This document shows, in pieces, positions 25,117 to 33,337 of a stretch of DNA of 33,390 nucleotides (position 1 is its first letter; each line of letters starts with the position of its first letter). The DNA lies in NCBI RefSeq assembly GCF_001428245.1, contig NZ_LMRV01000059.1:1-33390 (forward strand), read 5' to 3'. The notes beneath the pieces are model-generated. The model saw only the letters and a program-made list of their open reading frames with translations, did not search any database and was not told where the DNA came from. The stretch is from Paenibacillus sp. Soil522. Lineage in GTDB: Bacteria; Bacillota; Bacilli; Paenibacillales; Paenibacillaceae. A program made the position numbers and the translations under genes.

Positions 25117-26073
25117 ATGATGCGTGATACAGCCGTTGGAAACGCGATGGTCACCAAACCGAAACAAAGTTCAGAACTAAAGAGGAGACTTATTAACAAT
25201 CGGGCGTTGTATCAAATGATCCTTCCGGGGTTCCTCTTCTTCGTTATCTTTAAGTATATTCCCATGGGCGGATTAGTCATTGCGCTGCAAGATTATCAAC
25301 CCTATTTGGGCATTCTGAACAGTCCGTGGGTCGGCTTCGAGCATTTCGAGCGACTGTTCACCGAACCGATGTTTTTTACGATTTTACGAAATACGCTGCT
25401 GTTATTCTTTATGAACCTGCTGTTTTATTTCCCGATTCCGATCATTCTCGCCTTAATGTTAAACGAGGTCAGGCGGGAAGCGTTTAAGCGAATAGTCCAG
25501 ACGATCGTTTATATTCCGCATTTCATGTCTTGGGTTATCATTGTGTCGATTTCATTCGTTATGCTTTCCATGGACCGCGGAATCATTAACGAGCTGCTGG
25601 TCTTGATGGGCTTGGAAAAAGTGAACTTCTTAATGAGCAATGAGTGGTTCCGGCCGATGTACGTGCTTCAGATCATTTGGAGAGAAGCGGGGTGGGGCAC
25701 GATTATTTACTTGGCGGCAATGGCGGCAATCGATCCAGGGCTGTATGAAGCGGCCCGTATAGACGGCGCTAACCGTTTTCGTCAAATATGGCACATTACG
25801 TTGCCGTCGATTCGCAGCGTCATCATGGTGCTGTTGATTCTGAAAATCGGGGACGTGCTGGAACTTGGCTTCGAACACATCTATCTCCTATTGAACTCCA
25901 TGAATCGCGAGGTCGCGGAGATTTTCGATACGTATGTTTATACAGCAGGTTTACGTCAAGGGCAGTTCAGCTACAGTACAGCGGTTGGATTCTTTAAGTC
26001 TGTCGTCGGTCTTATCTTGGTCATGGGCGCGAACTGGTTATCGAAGAAGTCCGGCGAGGAAGGTATTTATTAA
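25117..26073 (+). CDS. ABC sugar transporter permease, LplB type
   Basis: This 318-residue inner-membrane permease has about six transmembrane segments, beginning near residue 34 (YQMILPGFLFFVIFKYI). The cytoplasmic EAA loop that contacts the ATPase reads YEAARIDGANRFRQIWHITLP (about residues 210-230, with the usual Gly). ATG 25117 follows AAAGGGAG. The group is the LplB/YteP-type permease found with LipO-like binding proteins. It pairs with the LplC-type product of the next gene, whose ATG lies 24 bases beyond this stop. No ATPase gene is in the window; relatives use a shared MsmX-type ATPase. The substrate is inferred from context as pectin-derived oligosaccharide. Confidence 0.92.
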   Translation: MMRDTAVGNAMVTKPKQSSELKRRLINNRALYQMILPGFLFFVIFKYIPMGGLVIALQDYQPYLGILNSPWVGFEHFERLFTEPMFFTILRNTLLLFFMNLLFYFPIPIILALMLNEVRREAFKRIVQTIVYIPHFMSWVIIVSISFVMLSMDRGIINELLVLMGLEKVNFLMSNEWFRPMYVLQIIWREAGWGTIIYLAAMAAIDPGLYEAARIDGANRFRQIWHITLPSIRSVIMVLLILKIGDVLELGFEHIYLLLNSMNREVAEIFDTYVYTAGLRQGQFSYSTAVGFFKSVVGLILVMGANWLSKKSGEEGIY

Positions 26074-26097
26074 TTATTTTAAAAAGGTGGAGTCACC

Positions 26098-26976
26098 ATG
26101 GTGCAGGATAAAACGCTGGGAAGCCGCATATTCGATGCGGTTAACTACTCTTTGCTTGTCATTATCGCATTAGTTACTTTCCTTCCTTTCATTCATGTCA
26201 TTGCCGGTTCGTTCACAACGGTGGGGGAGCTGGCGCAAAAGCAGTTCGTCATCATTCCGACGGTCTGGTCGCTCGACGCGTATAAGTATATCTTTTCAAC
26301 CAACACGATTATGAAATCGATGGGCGTATCCATCGGCGTTACGATCTTTGGCACGTTGTTCAGTATGGTATTGACCGCGTTAATGGCATACGGCTTGTCG
26401 CGCAGAGATTTGGACGGGCGCAGAGGCATTATGTTTATGGTCGTTTTCACCATGTTGTTCAGCGGCGGTATGATTCCTTCGTTTTTAGTTGTGAAGGAGC
26501 TCGGGTTGATCGACTCTCTGGCTGCTCTCATCGTGCCAACGGCGATCAATGCTTTCAACTTGATTATTATGCGCAACTTCTTTCAGAATCTTCCGGATGG
26601 CTTGGAGGAGTCGGCAAAAATGGATGGGTGCAGCGACTGGGGGATTCTGCTCCGTATCGTGATTCCGCTTTCGATGCCGGCGATTGCAACCATTTCCTTG
26701 TTTTATGCGGTAACGTACTGGAATACGTATATGACAGCGATTCTATACTTGAATGATGCAGCGAAGTGGCCGGTGCAGGTTATCCTCCGGCAAATCGTCA
26801 TTCTGGCAAGCGGCTTGGCTGCCGATACCTCGGGCATGGATGACTTCGTGCGTCCGCCGGAGCAGACAGTGAAAATGGCTGTTATCGTGGTTGCTACCGT
26901 GCCTATCCTGCTTGTATATCCGTTCCTTCAGAAACACTTTGCGAAGGGCGCTCTGCTCGGATCGATTAAAGGCTAA
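26098..26976 (+). CDS. ABC sugar transporter permease, LplC type
   Basis: This 292-residue inner-membrane permease is of the LplC/YtcP group. Transmembrane segments start at about residue 17 (LLVIIALVTFLPFIHVIAGS). The EAA loop reads LEESAKMDGCSDWGILLRI (about 174-192). The C-terminal end LQKHFAKGALLGSIKG is typical of carbohydrate permeases of this class. ATG 26098 has AAGGTGGAG eight bases upstream. It forms the heterodimeric channel with the preceding LplB-type protein. The GH43 gene follows 28 bases downstream, so imported sugars and the enzymes that degrade them are co-expressed. Confidence 0.92.
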   Translation: MVQDKTLGSRIFDAVNYSLLVIIALVTFLPFIHVIAGSFTTVGELAQKQFVIIPTVWSLDAYKYIFSTNTIMKSMGVSIGVTIFGTLFSMVLTALMAYGLSRRDLDGRRGIMFMVVFTMLFSGGMIPSFLVVKELGLIDSLAALIVPTAINAFNLIIMRNFFQNLPDGLEESAKMDGCSDWGILLRIVIPLSMPAIATISLFYAVTYWNTYMTAILYLNDAAKWPVQVILRQIVILASGLAADTSGMDDFVRPPEQTVKMAVIVVATVPILLVYPFLQKHFAKGALLGSIKG

Positions 26977-27004
26977 TTTCGGATTAGGAGAGGAGAAGGG
27001 CATT

Positions 27005-28405
27005 TTGGAAATTACTCCGTATGCTCCAATCGTTGGAGGCAATTACGCCGACCCGTCCATGCTGCGGGTCGGCGATCATTACTATATGACGCATTCTTCG
27101 TATAAGCTCACTCCAGGACTCATTATTTGGCAAAGCAGTGATCTCATGAGCTGGAGGCCGGCGGCAGCCGCTTTGCAGCAATATATCGGTGACGTATGGG
27201 CCCCGGATTTCACGGAATACAAAGGCACTTATTATATTTACTTCCCGGCGAACCGGTCAAACTGGGTTGTAACGGCATCTCATCCGACGGGTCCGTGGAG
27301 CCAGCCGATCGATCTCGGCATCAAGGGCATCGATCCGGGACATACGGTCGGACAGGATGGCAAGCGGTATCTTCATATGTCGGGCGGATATATCGTCGAA
27401 CTTGCCGAGGATGGTTTATCCGTCGCCGGTGAACCGCGTCATGTGTACGAGAGCTGGCGGTACCCCGACGATTGGGAGGTCGAAGCGTTCAGCTTGGAAG
27501 GACCGAAAGTGACGTTTCATAACGGCTATTATTATTTGACGGTCGCCATCGGCGGCACGGCAGGCCCGCCTACCAGCCATATGGCGGTATCGTCACGTTC
27601 GCGGACCCCTTTGGGACCGTGGGAGCATTCTCCCTATAATCCGATCATCCATACCGAATCCGCTGAGGAGCGTTGGTGGTCGAAGGGGCATGGGTCGCTC
27701 ATCGATTCGCCTGACGGCCAGTGGTGGATCGTGTACCATGCTTACTTGAAAGGCTTTCATACCTTAGGTCGGCAGACACTGCTTGAGCCGATCGAGTGGA
27801 TGGAGGACGGATGGTTCAAGACGGCGCCAAGCAGGTTAGATGTACCGCCGCCGGTCATTGCTCGAGAGCGTTTCAACGGCGATGCCCTTCCTCTGAATTG
27901 GCAGTGTGAGGGCTTCTCTCCATCAGACCGGTTCCGCACCGGCCCGGCAGGACTTTCGGTTGAGGGGGCATCCGCCTCCGCGCCGCTCCTGTATATGCCG
28001 GCGCATGAACGTTACGAAATCGAGGCGGAGGTGTCGGTCGAAGGGGACGCGGAAGCGAGGGTGCTTCTTTACTATAATGAAGAGGCTTATTTTGGCATAG
28101 GGTTGAACGCGGCAGGCGTGCGTCACTTCCGCTCGTTCAAGAACTACTCCACCATGCCCGGCGACACCCGGAAAGCATGGATTCGTATTCGGAACGATGC
28201 TCATATTGTCTCGTTATTCTATAGCTTTGATGGGATATTTTGGTCAAAATACGATAAGGTCATCGATGCTTCTGGATTTCATCATAATACGTTCGGCGGT
28301 TTTTTGAGTTTGAGAGTCGGTTTGGATACGGTCGGAGACGGGCGCGCGACGTTCCATTCATTTACGTATGCACCGCTAACCAACTTAGGAGGGAACAGAA
28401 CATGA
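27005..28405 (+). CDS. Intracellular GH43-family glycosidase (arabinosidase/xylosidase type)
   Basis: The start is placed at TTG 27005 after GGAGAGGAGAAGG; there is no ATG nearby and the family N-terminus (PYAPIVGGNYADPSM) begins only a few residues later. The 466-residue product has no signal peptide. The five-bladed propeller of GH43 shows the three acidic residues: Asp16 in ADPSM (base), Asp68 in WAPDF (pKa modulator) and Glu165 in LEGPK (acid). The C-terminal third is a beta-sandwich of the kind seen in larger GH43 enzymes (ARVLLYYNEEAYFGIGL, YDKVIDASGF). It probably removes arabinose- or xylose-type residues from imported pectin side chains; the exact subfamily is not clear to me. Its stop overlaps the next ATG by 4 bases (ATGA). 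Confidence 0.88.
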   Translation: MEITPYAPIVGGNYADPSMLRVGDHYYMTHSSYKLTPGLIIWQSSDLMSWRPAAAALQQYIGDVWAPDFTEYKGTYYIYFPANRSNWVVTASHPTGPWSQPIDLGIKGIDPGHTVGQDGKRYLHMSGGYIVELAEDGLSVAGEPRHVYESWRYPDDWEVEAFSLEGPKVTFHNGYYYLTVAIGGTAGPPTSHMAVSSRSRTPLGPWEHSPYNPIIHTESAEERWWSKGHGSLIDSPDGQWWIVYHAYLKGFHTLGRQTLLEPIEWMEDGWFKTAPSRLDVPPPVIARERFNGDALPLNWQCEGFSPSDRFRTGPAGLSVEGASASAPLLYMPAHERYEIEAEVSVEGDAEARVLLYYNEEAYFGIGLNAAGVRHFRSFKNYSTMPGDTRKAWIRIRNDAHIVSLFYSFDGIFWSKYDKVIDASGFHHNTFGGFLSLRVGLDTVGDGRATFHSFTYAPLTNLGGNRT

Positions 28406-29517
28406 ATCGGCGATTGGCAGACCTATTAGCTTATGGCGACACCTTATTTGATGGCTTTTTCCAATGGCTGGAGGAGCAATATGACGAGAGGTCGGGCGGA
28501 TTTTTCTACGCAAGGAGCTCGAAGCAGTCCGGGCGGTTTACACCGGATATCGAATCGACGGCTCAGGCTTTTAACATCATTGAACGCTGCGGTCTGCTCG
28601 ATCGTTTAAGCAATCCTATGAGGGAGAGCGCGATTCAATTCTTCCAATCTAAGCAGGATGAGGCGACCGGATTTTTCTATGATATCAATCCTAATATGAG
28701 GTTAGACGACGTTATGGTCGGCCGCGCAGCGGGTTACAGCTTTGGCGCGCTGCGGAAGTTCGGCGCGGAGCCGTTGTATCCGTCGCGGCATCAGAGTGAG
28801 GCGACGCCCGCTTATATGGAGTCCTTGCAAACCTTCGGAGCTTGGCTGCGTTCGATCAGTTTAGCGAACAGCTGGCGCGGCTGCGACAAGCTGTCGCATT
28901 GCGGCGCGCATCTGGCAGCGATGCCTGCCGATGCAAGAGAGCCATATCAGCGCGAGGTATTTGATTATTTGAACCGTATTCAGAACCCGGAAACAGGATT
29001 CTGGGGAGAAGGAACCCCATACACGCAGCTTTCGGGCACTTTCAAGACGCAGCTCTTCTACAATCGGTTCGGCGTGCCGGTTCCGCGCAAGGAACAAATT
29101 TACAACTCTACCCTGCGCGTGCTGCGAACGGATACAGCTAATGATATGTGCTATATTCGAAATCTGATCAGCTTGCTATCCTCTATGAAGCTATCCATTC
29201 CGCCGGGCGAGCTGACGGAGATTGCGGACATTACGTTGACGAACTTGGCAAAGCTGAAGCGGGAAGACGGAGGATTCTCGCGGGAGCTGGAGCATTCTCC
29301 GCCGGCTCCGAACGTAGCGCAGGTAAAGCCGGGCGAGGAATATCCCGATATGCCGATCGCTGTTCCGCTCGGACTTGGTCTTGTTGAGAGCGACATGAAT
29401 GCGGGAACCCAAGCGGTCTTGATCCGGTACACGCTGCGGGAATTGGCCGAGCTTCCCTTGGAGCATCTTCCGGCGTCCGAAAGCTGGTTCGCGGGAGAAG
29501 CGAGCGAGGCTGAATGA
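28402..29517 (+). CDS. Unrecognised 371-residue protein, probable helical-barrel fold
   Basis: I do not recognise the family. The soluble protein has no signal peptide or membrane segment. It has repeated glycine-aromatic turns spaced through the chain: SGGFFYARSS (about 32), TGFFYDINP (about 92), TGFWGEGTPY (about 197) and GGFSREL (about 291), alternating with amphipathic helices. This pattern is typical of alpha/alpha-toroid proteins (terpenoid-cyclase-like, some lyases and glycosidases). An STAQAFNIIERCG helix and a CDKLSHCGAHLAAMP segment (Cys, His, Cys, His) are possible functional sites. ATG 28402 overlaps the GH43 stop by 4 bases and its own stop overlaps the MFS ATG by 4 bases; AGGAGG lies at 28389-28394. 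Position implies a role in degrading or sensing imported oligosaccharides, possibly an enzyme. Confidence 0.85.
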   Translation: MNRRLADLLAYGDTLFDGFFQWLEEQYDERSGGFFYARSSKQSGRFTPDIESTAQAFNIIERCGLLDRLSNPMRESAIQFFQSKQDEATGFFYDINPNMRLDDVMVGRAAGYSFGALRKFGAEPLYPSRHQSEATPAYMESLQTFGAWLRSISLANSWRGCDKLSHCGAHLAAMPADAREPYQREVFDYLNRIQNPETGFWGEGTPYTQLSGTFKTQLFYNRFGVPVPRKEQIYNSTLRVLRTDTANDMCYIRNLISLLSSMKLSIPPGELTEIADITLTNLAKLKREDGGFSRELEHSPPAPNVAQVKPGEEYPDMPIAVPLGLGLVESDMNAGTQAVLIRYTLRELAELPLEHLPASESWFAGEASEAE

Positions 29518-30764
29518 TCAACACCGGCAAACAAACGGCTCGACTGTCGGGCGAGGCGAATATTACACTGTTTAACCACGGCATCTATCAGTTTGGCAAT
29601 GCCTTGTCGCTCATCCTTGTGAACTTATACTTGTGGCGGTTAACGAACGACCTGTGGATTAACGGCGCCTTTAATTTTATAGCGCTGATTACCGCACCGA
29701 TCGCTGCGATGTATATCGGCAAGATCGCAAAGTTAAAGGACCGTCTGTTCGCATACCGGACCGGGATTTTCCTAACGGCCGTATTTTATTTGCTGATCGT
29801 GATTAGCGGAGAGCGGATGGCCGATTATTACATCGGCTTCGCCGTGTTGAAGGGTATATCGACCTCGTTCTATTGGTTGGGGCACTTTACGATGATTACG
29901 GACGTGACGAATGATGATAACCGCCATAAATATTTAGGCTGGAATCTGATGATTACGAATATCAGCATGCTGGCCGGACCGGCGGTCGCCGGAGGAATCC
30001 TCGATTGGTCCGGCGGGATACAAGGGTATACGTACGTCTATTTGCTCGCTTTCGTGATGTTTGCCTATGCCGCGATCAACAGTTTGAAGATGAAGTGTAA
30101 GCCGACGCATCACCGGACGTACTATTTGAAATATTCGATTTCGATGATGCGGAAGCACCGCGCATTCGGCAGATCGCTGTGGGGTTGGTTCTTCTTCGGC
30201 TTGCCGCAAGGGGTGCTTAGCTATATTCCCGCGATTTTACTGTATGAAGCGGTACCGAGGGAATCGTTCGTTAACTATATGAATGTGTTATTTCTAAGCG
30301 TAACGATCCTTTCCGGCTTCGCATTGGCCAGGTGGGGACGCACGGAACGCAATGCTGATTACTTGAGAGTGGCGGCGGCTGGATTTCTGATCGGCTCGGT
30401 TCCCCTATATTTCGGCATCTCGCTTTGGACGGTTATTGTGTTCATGCTGCTTTTTTCTTTCGTGAAGCCGCTGCAAAACAATGCGTATACCTCTTTCTAC
30501 TATAAGCTCAGCAGCGAGCTGCCGCTGGGGGCTCACTTCCGCGTCGAGGCCGTCGTGCTTCGCGAGGTGTTCACGAATGCGGGACGGGCCGCCGGCGTTA
30601 TAGCGCTAATGATTACGACAAGTCTAGCGGAGACAGCGGCTTTTACATGGGTTTTGACGATCGTCGCTGCCCTGCAGCTGCTTATCGGCTGGCTGGCGTC
30701 GCCGCATTTTCCCAACTATCATCTATTTCTTGAAAGGAAGCTGCCCCGTCATGAGTCCAAATGA
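29514..30764 (+). CDS. Major facilitator superfamily transporter
   Basis: This 416-residue membrane protein has about twelve transmembrane segments, beginning near residue 25 (FGNALSLILVNLYLWRL). Helices 4-6 follow a loop YLGWNLMITNISMLAGPAVAGG, characteristic of MFS proteins. ATG 29514 overlaps the previous stop (ATGA) and the GH105 start at 30751 lies 14 bases inside its 3' end, so it is translated as part of the same chain of genes. The substrate is unknown; within a pectin operon it may import or export a mono- or disaccharide released by GH43 or GH105 action. It lies inside the operon that also encodes the ABC permeases, so two transport routes are co-expressed. Confidence 0.88.
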   Translation: MINTGKQTARLSGEANITLFNHGIYQFGNALSLILVNLYLWRLTNDLWINGAFNFIALITAPIAAMYIGKIAKLKDRLFAYRTGIFLTAVFYLLIVISGERMADYYIGFAVLKGISTSFYWLGHFTMITDVTNDDNRHKYLGWNLMITNISMLAGPAVAGGILDWSGGIQGYTYVYLLAFVMFAYAAINSLKMKCKPTHHRTYYLKYSISMMRKHRAFGRSLWGWFFFGLPQGVLSYIPAILLYEAVPRESFVNYMNVLFLSVTILSGFALARWGRTERNADYLRVAAAGFLIGSVPLYFGISLWTVIVFMLLFSFVKPLQNNAYTSFYYKLSSELPLGAHFRVEAVVLREVFTNAGRAAGVIALMITTSLAETAAFTWVLTIVAALQLLIGWLASPHFPNYHLFLERKLPRHESK

Positions 30765-31857
30765 AATTGCAAAGAAATCGCCGCTGTTCTATGCGCAAGC
30801 TGCATGCGATTCTCTTATGTCATTATATTTGCCCGAGGAGCTGCCTCCGGAAGGGCGTTGGCATTATCACCAAGGTATCTTTCTAGAAGGGATGCTGCAG
30901 GTATGGAAGCATACGGGCGACGAGAAGTATCTCGAGTACCCGAAGCGGTATGTTGATAAGCTTGTAGACGAGGACGGCAATTTCTTCTTCGCCCGCGACG
31001 AGCTGGATGCGATCATGCCGGGACTGCTCCTGCTCACCCTGGATGAGTCCTTCGAGGACCGCAGATACCGCTCGGCCGCAGAGAAGCTGCGCCATCTGTT
31101 CAACACGCTGAACAAGACGTCCGAGGGCGCATTCTGGCATAAGGATAAATATCCGTACCAGATGTGGTTGGACGGCTTATACATGGGAGGCGTGTTCGCG
31201 CTCCGCTATGCGAATGCATACGGGGATGCCTCCCTTGTGCCGATGGTCATTGCATGGGAGAAGCTGATGCGCAAGCACATGTCCGATGAAGCGACAGGCC
31301 TCTTATACCATGCTTGGGATGAAAGCCGGAAGTTCCCATGGTCTAATCCGGAGACCGGTAATTCACCGGAGTTCTGGGGGCGGTCCTTGGGCTGGTACGG
31401 CTTGGCATTATCCCAATTTCTCGATATTTTGGCGGAGGATCACCCGGCGCGCCGCGAGTTGCTGGCAGCATTAGGCCGATTCGCAGAAGGCTTAATTCGA
31501 TTCCAGGATGCGGAGACCGGTCTCTGGCATCAAGTGGTGGATAAAGGCGGCCAGCCGGACAACTGGCTCGAGACTTCATGCACTTCCTTGTTCGTATACG
31601 CCATCGTCGGAGCGGCGAAGCACGGGGCGGTCGGCGCCGATGCCTTGGACGCTGCTCGCAAAGGATACCGCGGCTTGATTGAACGGCTGCGTACGGATAC
31701 GGAAGGGCGCCTGATTGTGCCGAATATATGTATCGGTACATCAGTCGGCGATTACCAAAACTATGTTACACGTCCGGTGAGCGAGAACGACCTGCATGGC
31801 GTGGGCGCCTTCATTCTGGCTTGCGTGGCGGTTGCCGAAGCGGAAATCGCGTTATGA
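30751..31857 (+). CDS. GH105 unsaturated rhamnogalacturonyl hydrolase (YteR/YesR type)
   Basis: ATG 30751 is chosen over TTG 30730 because the family N-terminus follows and GAAAGGAAG lies ahead of it. The 368-residue cytoplasmic protein has an alpha/alpha-barrel. Family marks: RWHYHQGIFLEGML at about 35, YPYQMWLDGLYMGGVF with the catalytic Asp at 141 (matches the essential Asp of YteR), SWDE-like ending HAWDESRKFPWSN, FWGRSLGWYGLAL, and a C-terminal VSENDLHGVGAF. It hydrolyses the unsaturated galacturonic acid from the non-reducing end of rhamnogalacturonan-lyase products. Its stop overlaps the GH28 ATG (ATGA at 31854). The presence of this enzyme implies that the operon targets rhamnogalacturonan as well as homogalacturonan. 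Confidence 0.93.
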   Translation: MSPNEIAKKSPLFYAQAACDSLMSLYLPEELPPEGRWHYHQGIFLEGMLQVWKHTGDEKYLEYPKRYVDKLVDEDGNFFFARDELDAIMPGLLLLTLDESFEDRRYRSAAEKLRHLFNTLNKTSEGAFWHKDKYPYQMWLDGLYMGGVFALRYANAYGDASLVPMVIAWEKLMRKHMSDEATGLLYHAWDESRKFPWSNPETGNSPEFWGRSLGWYGLALSQFLDILAEDHPARRELLAALGRFAEGLIRFQDAETGLWHQVVDKGGQPDNWLETSCTSLFVYAIVGAAKHGAVGADALDAARKGYRGLIERLRTDTEGRLIVPNICIGTSVGDYQNYVTRPVSENDLHGVGAFILACVAVAEAEIAL

Positions 31858-32346
31858 GGGAACGTGACATTACCGCCTTTGGGGCGGTCGGCGACGGCGT
31901 CTCGGACAATACGGCAGCCATTCGTCTAGCCATCAAAGCATGCGCGCAGGCCGGCGGCGGAATCGTGCGCGTGCCTGCGGGAACCTACGCGACAGGCCCG
32001 ATTCGGATGGCGAGCGGCATTACTTTATATTTGGAAACCGGGGCGACGCTTCGGCCGGTTCGAAGATTACGAGCCGACATTTACACGCTGGTCCGGCTAT
32101 GAGTGTTACGGTTACCATCCGCTCATCTACGGGTACCAGTTGGAGCGGGTTGCAATTAAAGGAGAAGGCGTTATTGATGGACAAGGCCAGGCTTGGTGGG
32201 CAGCCTATCAACGGCTAAAGCAGGGAGAGAAGGAGGGGATTTCTCCTTATCGAGATGAACTCATTGAACAGAACGCGCATCTCTACCTGACGATGGACAG
32301 CACTTATGGACGCGGCTTCGTTCCGCGTTGCGGCGGTGACGAATGA
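31854..32346 (+). pseudogene. GH28 polygalacturonase remnant 1 (frameshifted and truncated)
   Basis: ATG 31854 overlaps the GH105 stop. The first frame reads as a GH28 N-terminus: ITAFGAVGDGVSDNTAAIR, CAQAGGGIVRVPAGTYATGP and SGITLYLETGATL. Around 32050-32062 the frame changes: the following sequence (FEDYEPTFTRWSGYECYGYH, then EGVIDGQGQAWWAAY) continues the GH28 alignment in the next frame to TGA 32344-32346. The protein then stops before any of the catalytic motifs (N-x-D, D-D, G-H-G, R-I-K), so the main part of the beta-helix has been deleted. A functional enzyme would have about 450-520 residues. It was an intracellular-type polygalacturonase (no signal peptide). Confidence 0.75.
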
Positions 32347-33005
32347 TGAGTAAGCAGATGCCGGTCGTTGAGCAGCCAAGCTTCCCTGCGCACACGGTAA
32401 GTATCTCGGATTTCGGCGCAGTGGGCGACGGCTCGAGGCTGAATACCGAAGCTATGCAGCAAGCGATCGATGCATGCGCGGCAGCGGGCGGCGGTACGGT
32501 GGTCATTCCGGCCGGATTGTGGTTGACCGGTCCGCTCGAGCTGAGGAGCCGTATTCGCTTGCATGCTGAGAAGGGAGCGGTTATCGCCTTTAGCCGTGAC
32601 AAGGCGCTGTACCCTTTGCTAACGGGCTATTGGGAAGGCCAGACGGCCGTCCGCTATCAGCCGACGATTTCAGGCAGCGGCTTGATGGACATCGCCATCA
32701 CAGGCGAAGGGGTTTTCGACGGCAACGGGGATGCCTGGCGCCCAGTCAAGGACTGGAAGATGACGAGCAAACAATGGAGCGCATTGCTCGCTTCCGGAGG
32801 GGTCGTCGATCTCGAAACAAACATCTGGTGGCCCGATGATGGAGCTATGCCTGGCGGATACTTGAAGAACGTGGATAATTCTTCCCAATTGTTACGCCAT
32901 GAGCGAATAATGAGGGGATATTTCTTGCCCCATTCTTCTTCGAAACGATCCAGCTCGACGAGCGCGGCTTATTTAACTCGGGGTTTAGAATCAGCACCAT
33001 TGTAA
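32343..33005 (+). pseudogene. GH28 polygalacturonase remnant 2 (C-terminal half lost)
   Basis: ATG 32343 overlaps the stop of remnant 1; ATG 32346 is an alternative. The first 170 residues are clear GH28: ISDFGAVGDGSRLNTEAMQQ, AAAGGGTVVIPAGLWLTGPL, GEGVFDGNGDAWRPVKDWKM and LASGGVVDLETNIWW. From about 32850 the similarity ends; the remaining roughly 50 codons (for example YLKNVDNSSQLLRHERI and a Ser-rich tail) look like out-of-frame or foreign sequence. The catalytic motifs of GH28 are all missing. The break at about 32850-32890 is probably a recombination or deletion joint, since different unrelated open sequence follows. The stretch may be transcribed with the operon but cannot yield an active polygalacturonase. 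Confidence 0.75.
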
Positions 33006-33337
33006 TTGATCAGATATCGTCTTTATTCACTAACACTTATTATACTTGGATCGTTAACATCGGTTCAAGGATACTGGCATACAAGCAGCTATGAATCGGT
33101 AGTGAAAAATTTTGCGGTAATTGAAGCTGGGATTTGGACCAACTCGCTTAAGCACCCGAACAACTGGGAAAAGAAAGGTACTTGGCAATAAATGAAATCA
33201 TAAAAATGACATTTTACATTACGATCTGATCATTTAGTGACAAAAGATAATACGGTGGATGTCATCATTATTATAAAAAAAGCCCTTTTTAGAGAGCCCT
33301 GCAAAAGCCTTAATTTTGAGGAAATGGGTATTCCGAG
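32860..33337 (+). other. Unassigned broken sequence downstream of the GH28 remnants
   Basis: Two short open frames lie here. One (32903-33094, no start codon) reads with good codons through FFETIQLDERGLFNSGFR to a hydrophobic segment SSLFTNTYYTWIVNIGS. The other (33006-33191) ends in NFAVIEAGIWTNSLKHPNNW. I recognise neither; they look like ends of lost genes. AAAATG-A-CATTTT at 33203-33215 is a small inverted repeat, and AGCCCT occurs twice at 33287-33300. There is no convincing terminator for the long operon. Confidence 0.3.

Noticed and set aside
26891..27004. Extension of the GH43 reading frame 38 codons upstream into the permease gene
   Set aside because: The segment is the out-of-frame end of the LplC-type gene; the GH43 family start and the ribosome site fit TTG 27005.
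33280..33300. Possible terminator at the AGCCCT...AGCCCT pair near the right edge
   Set aside because: The two copies are direct, not inverted, repeats and cannot form a hairpin.
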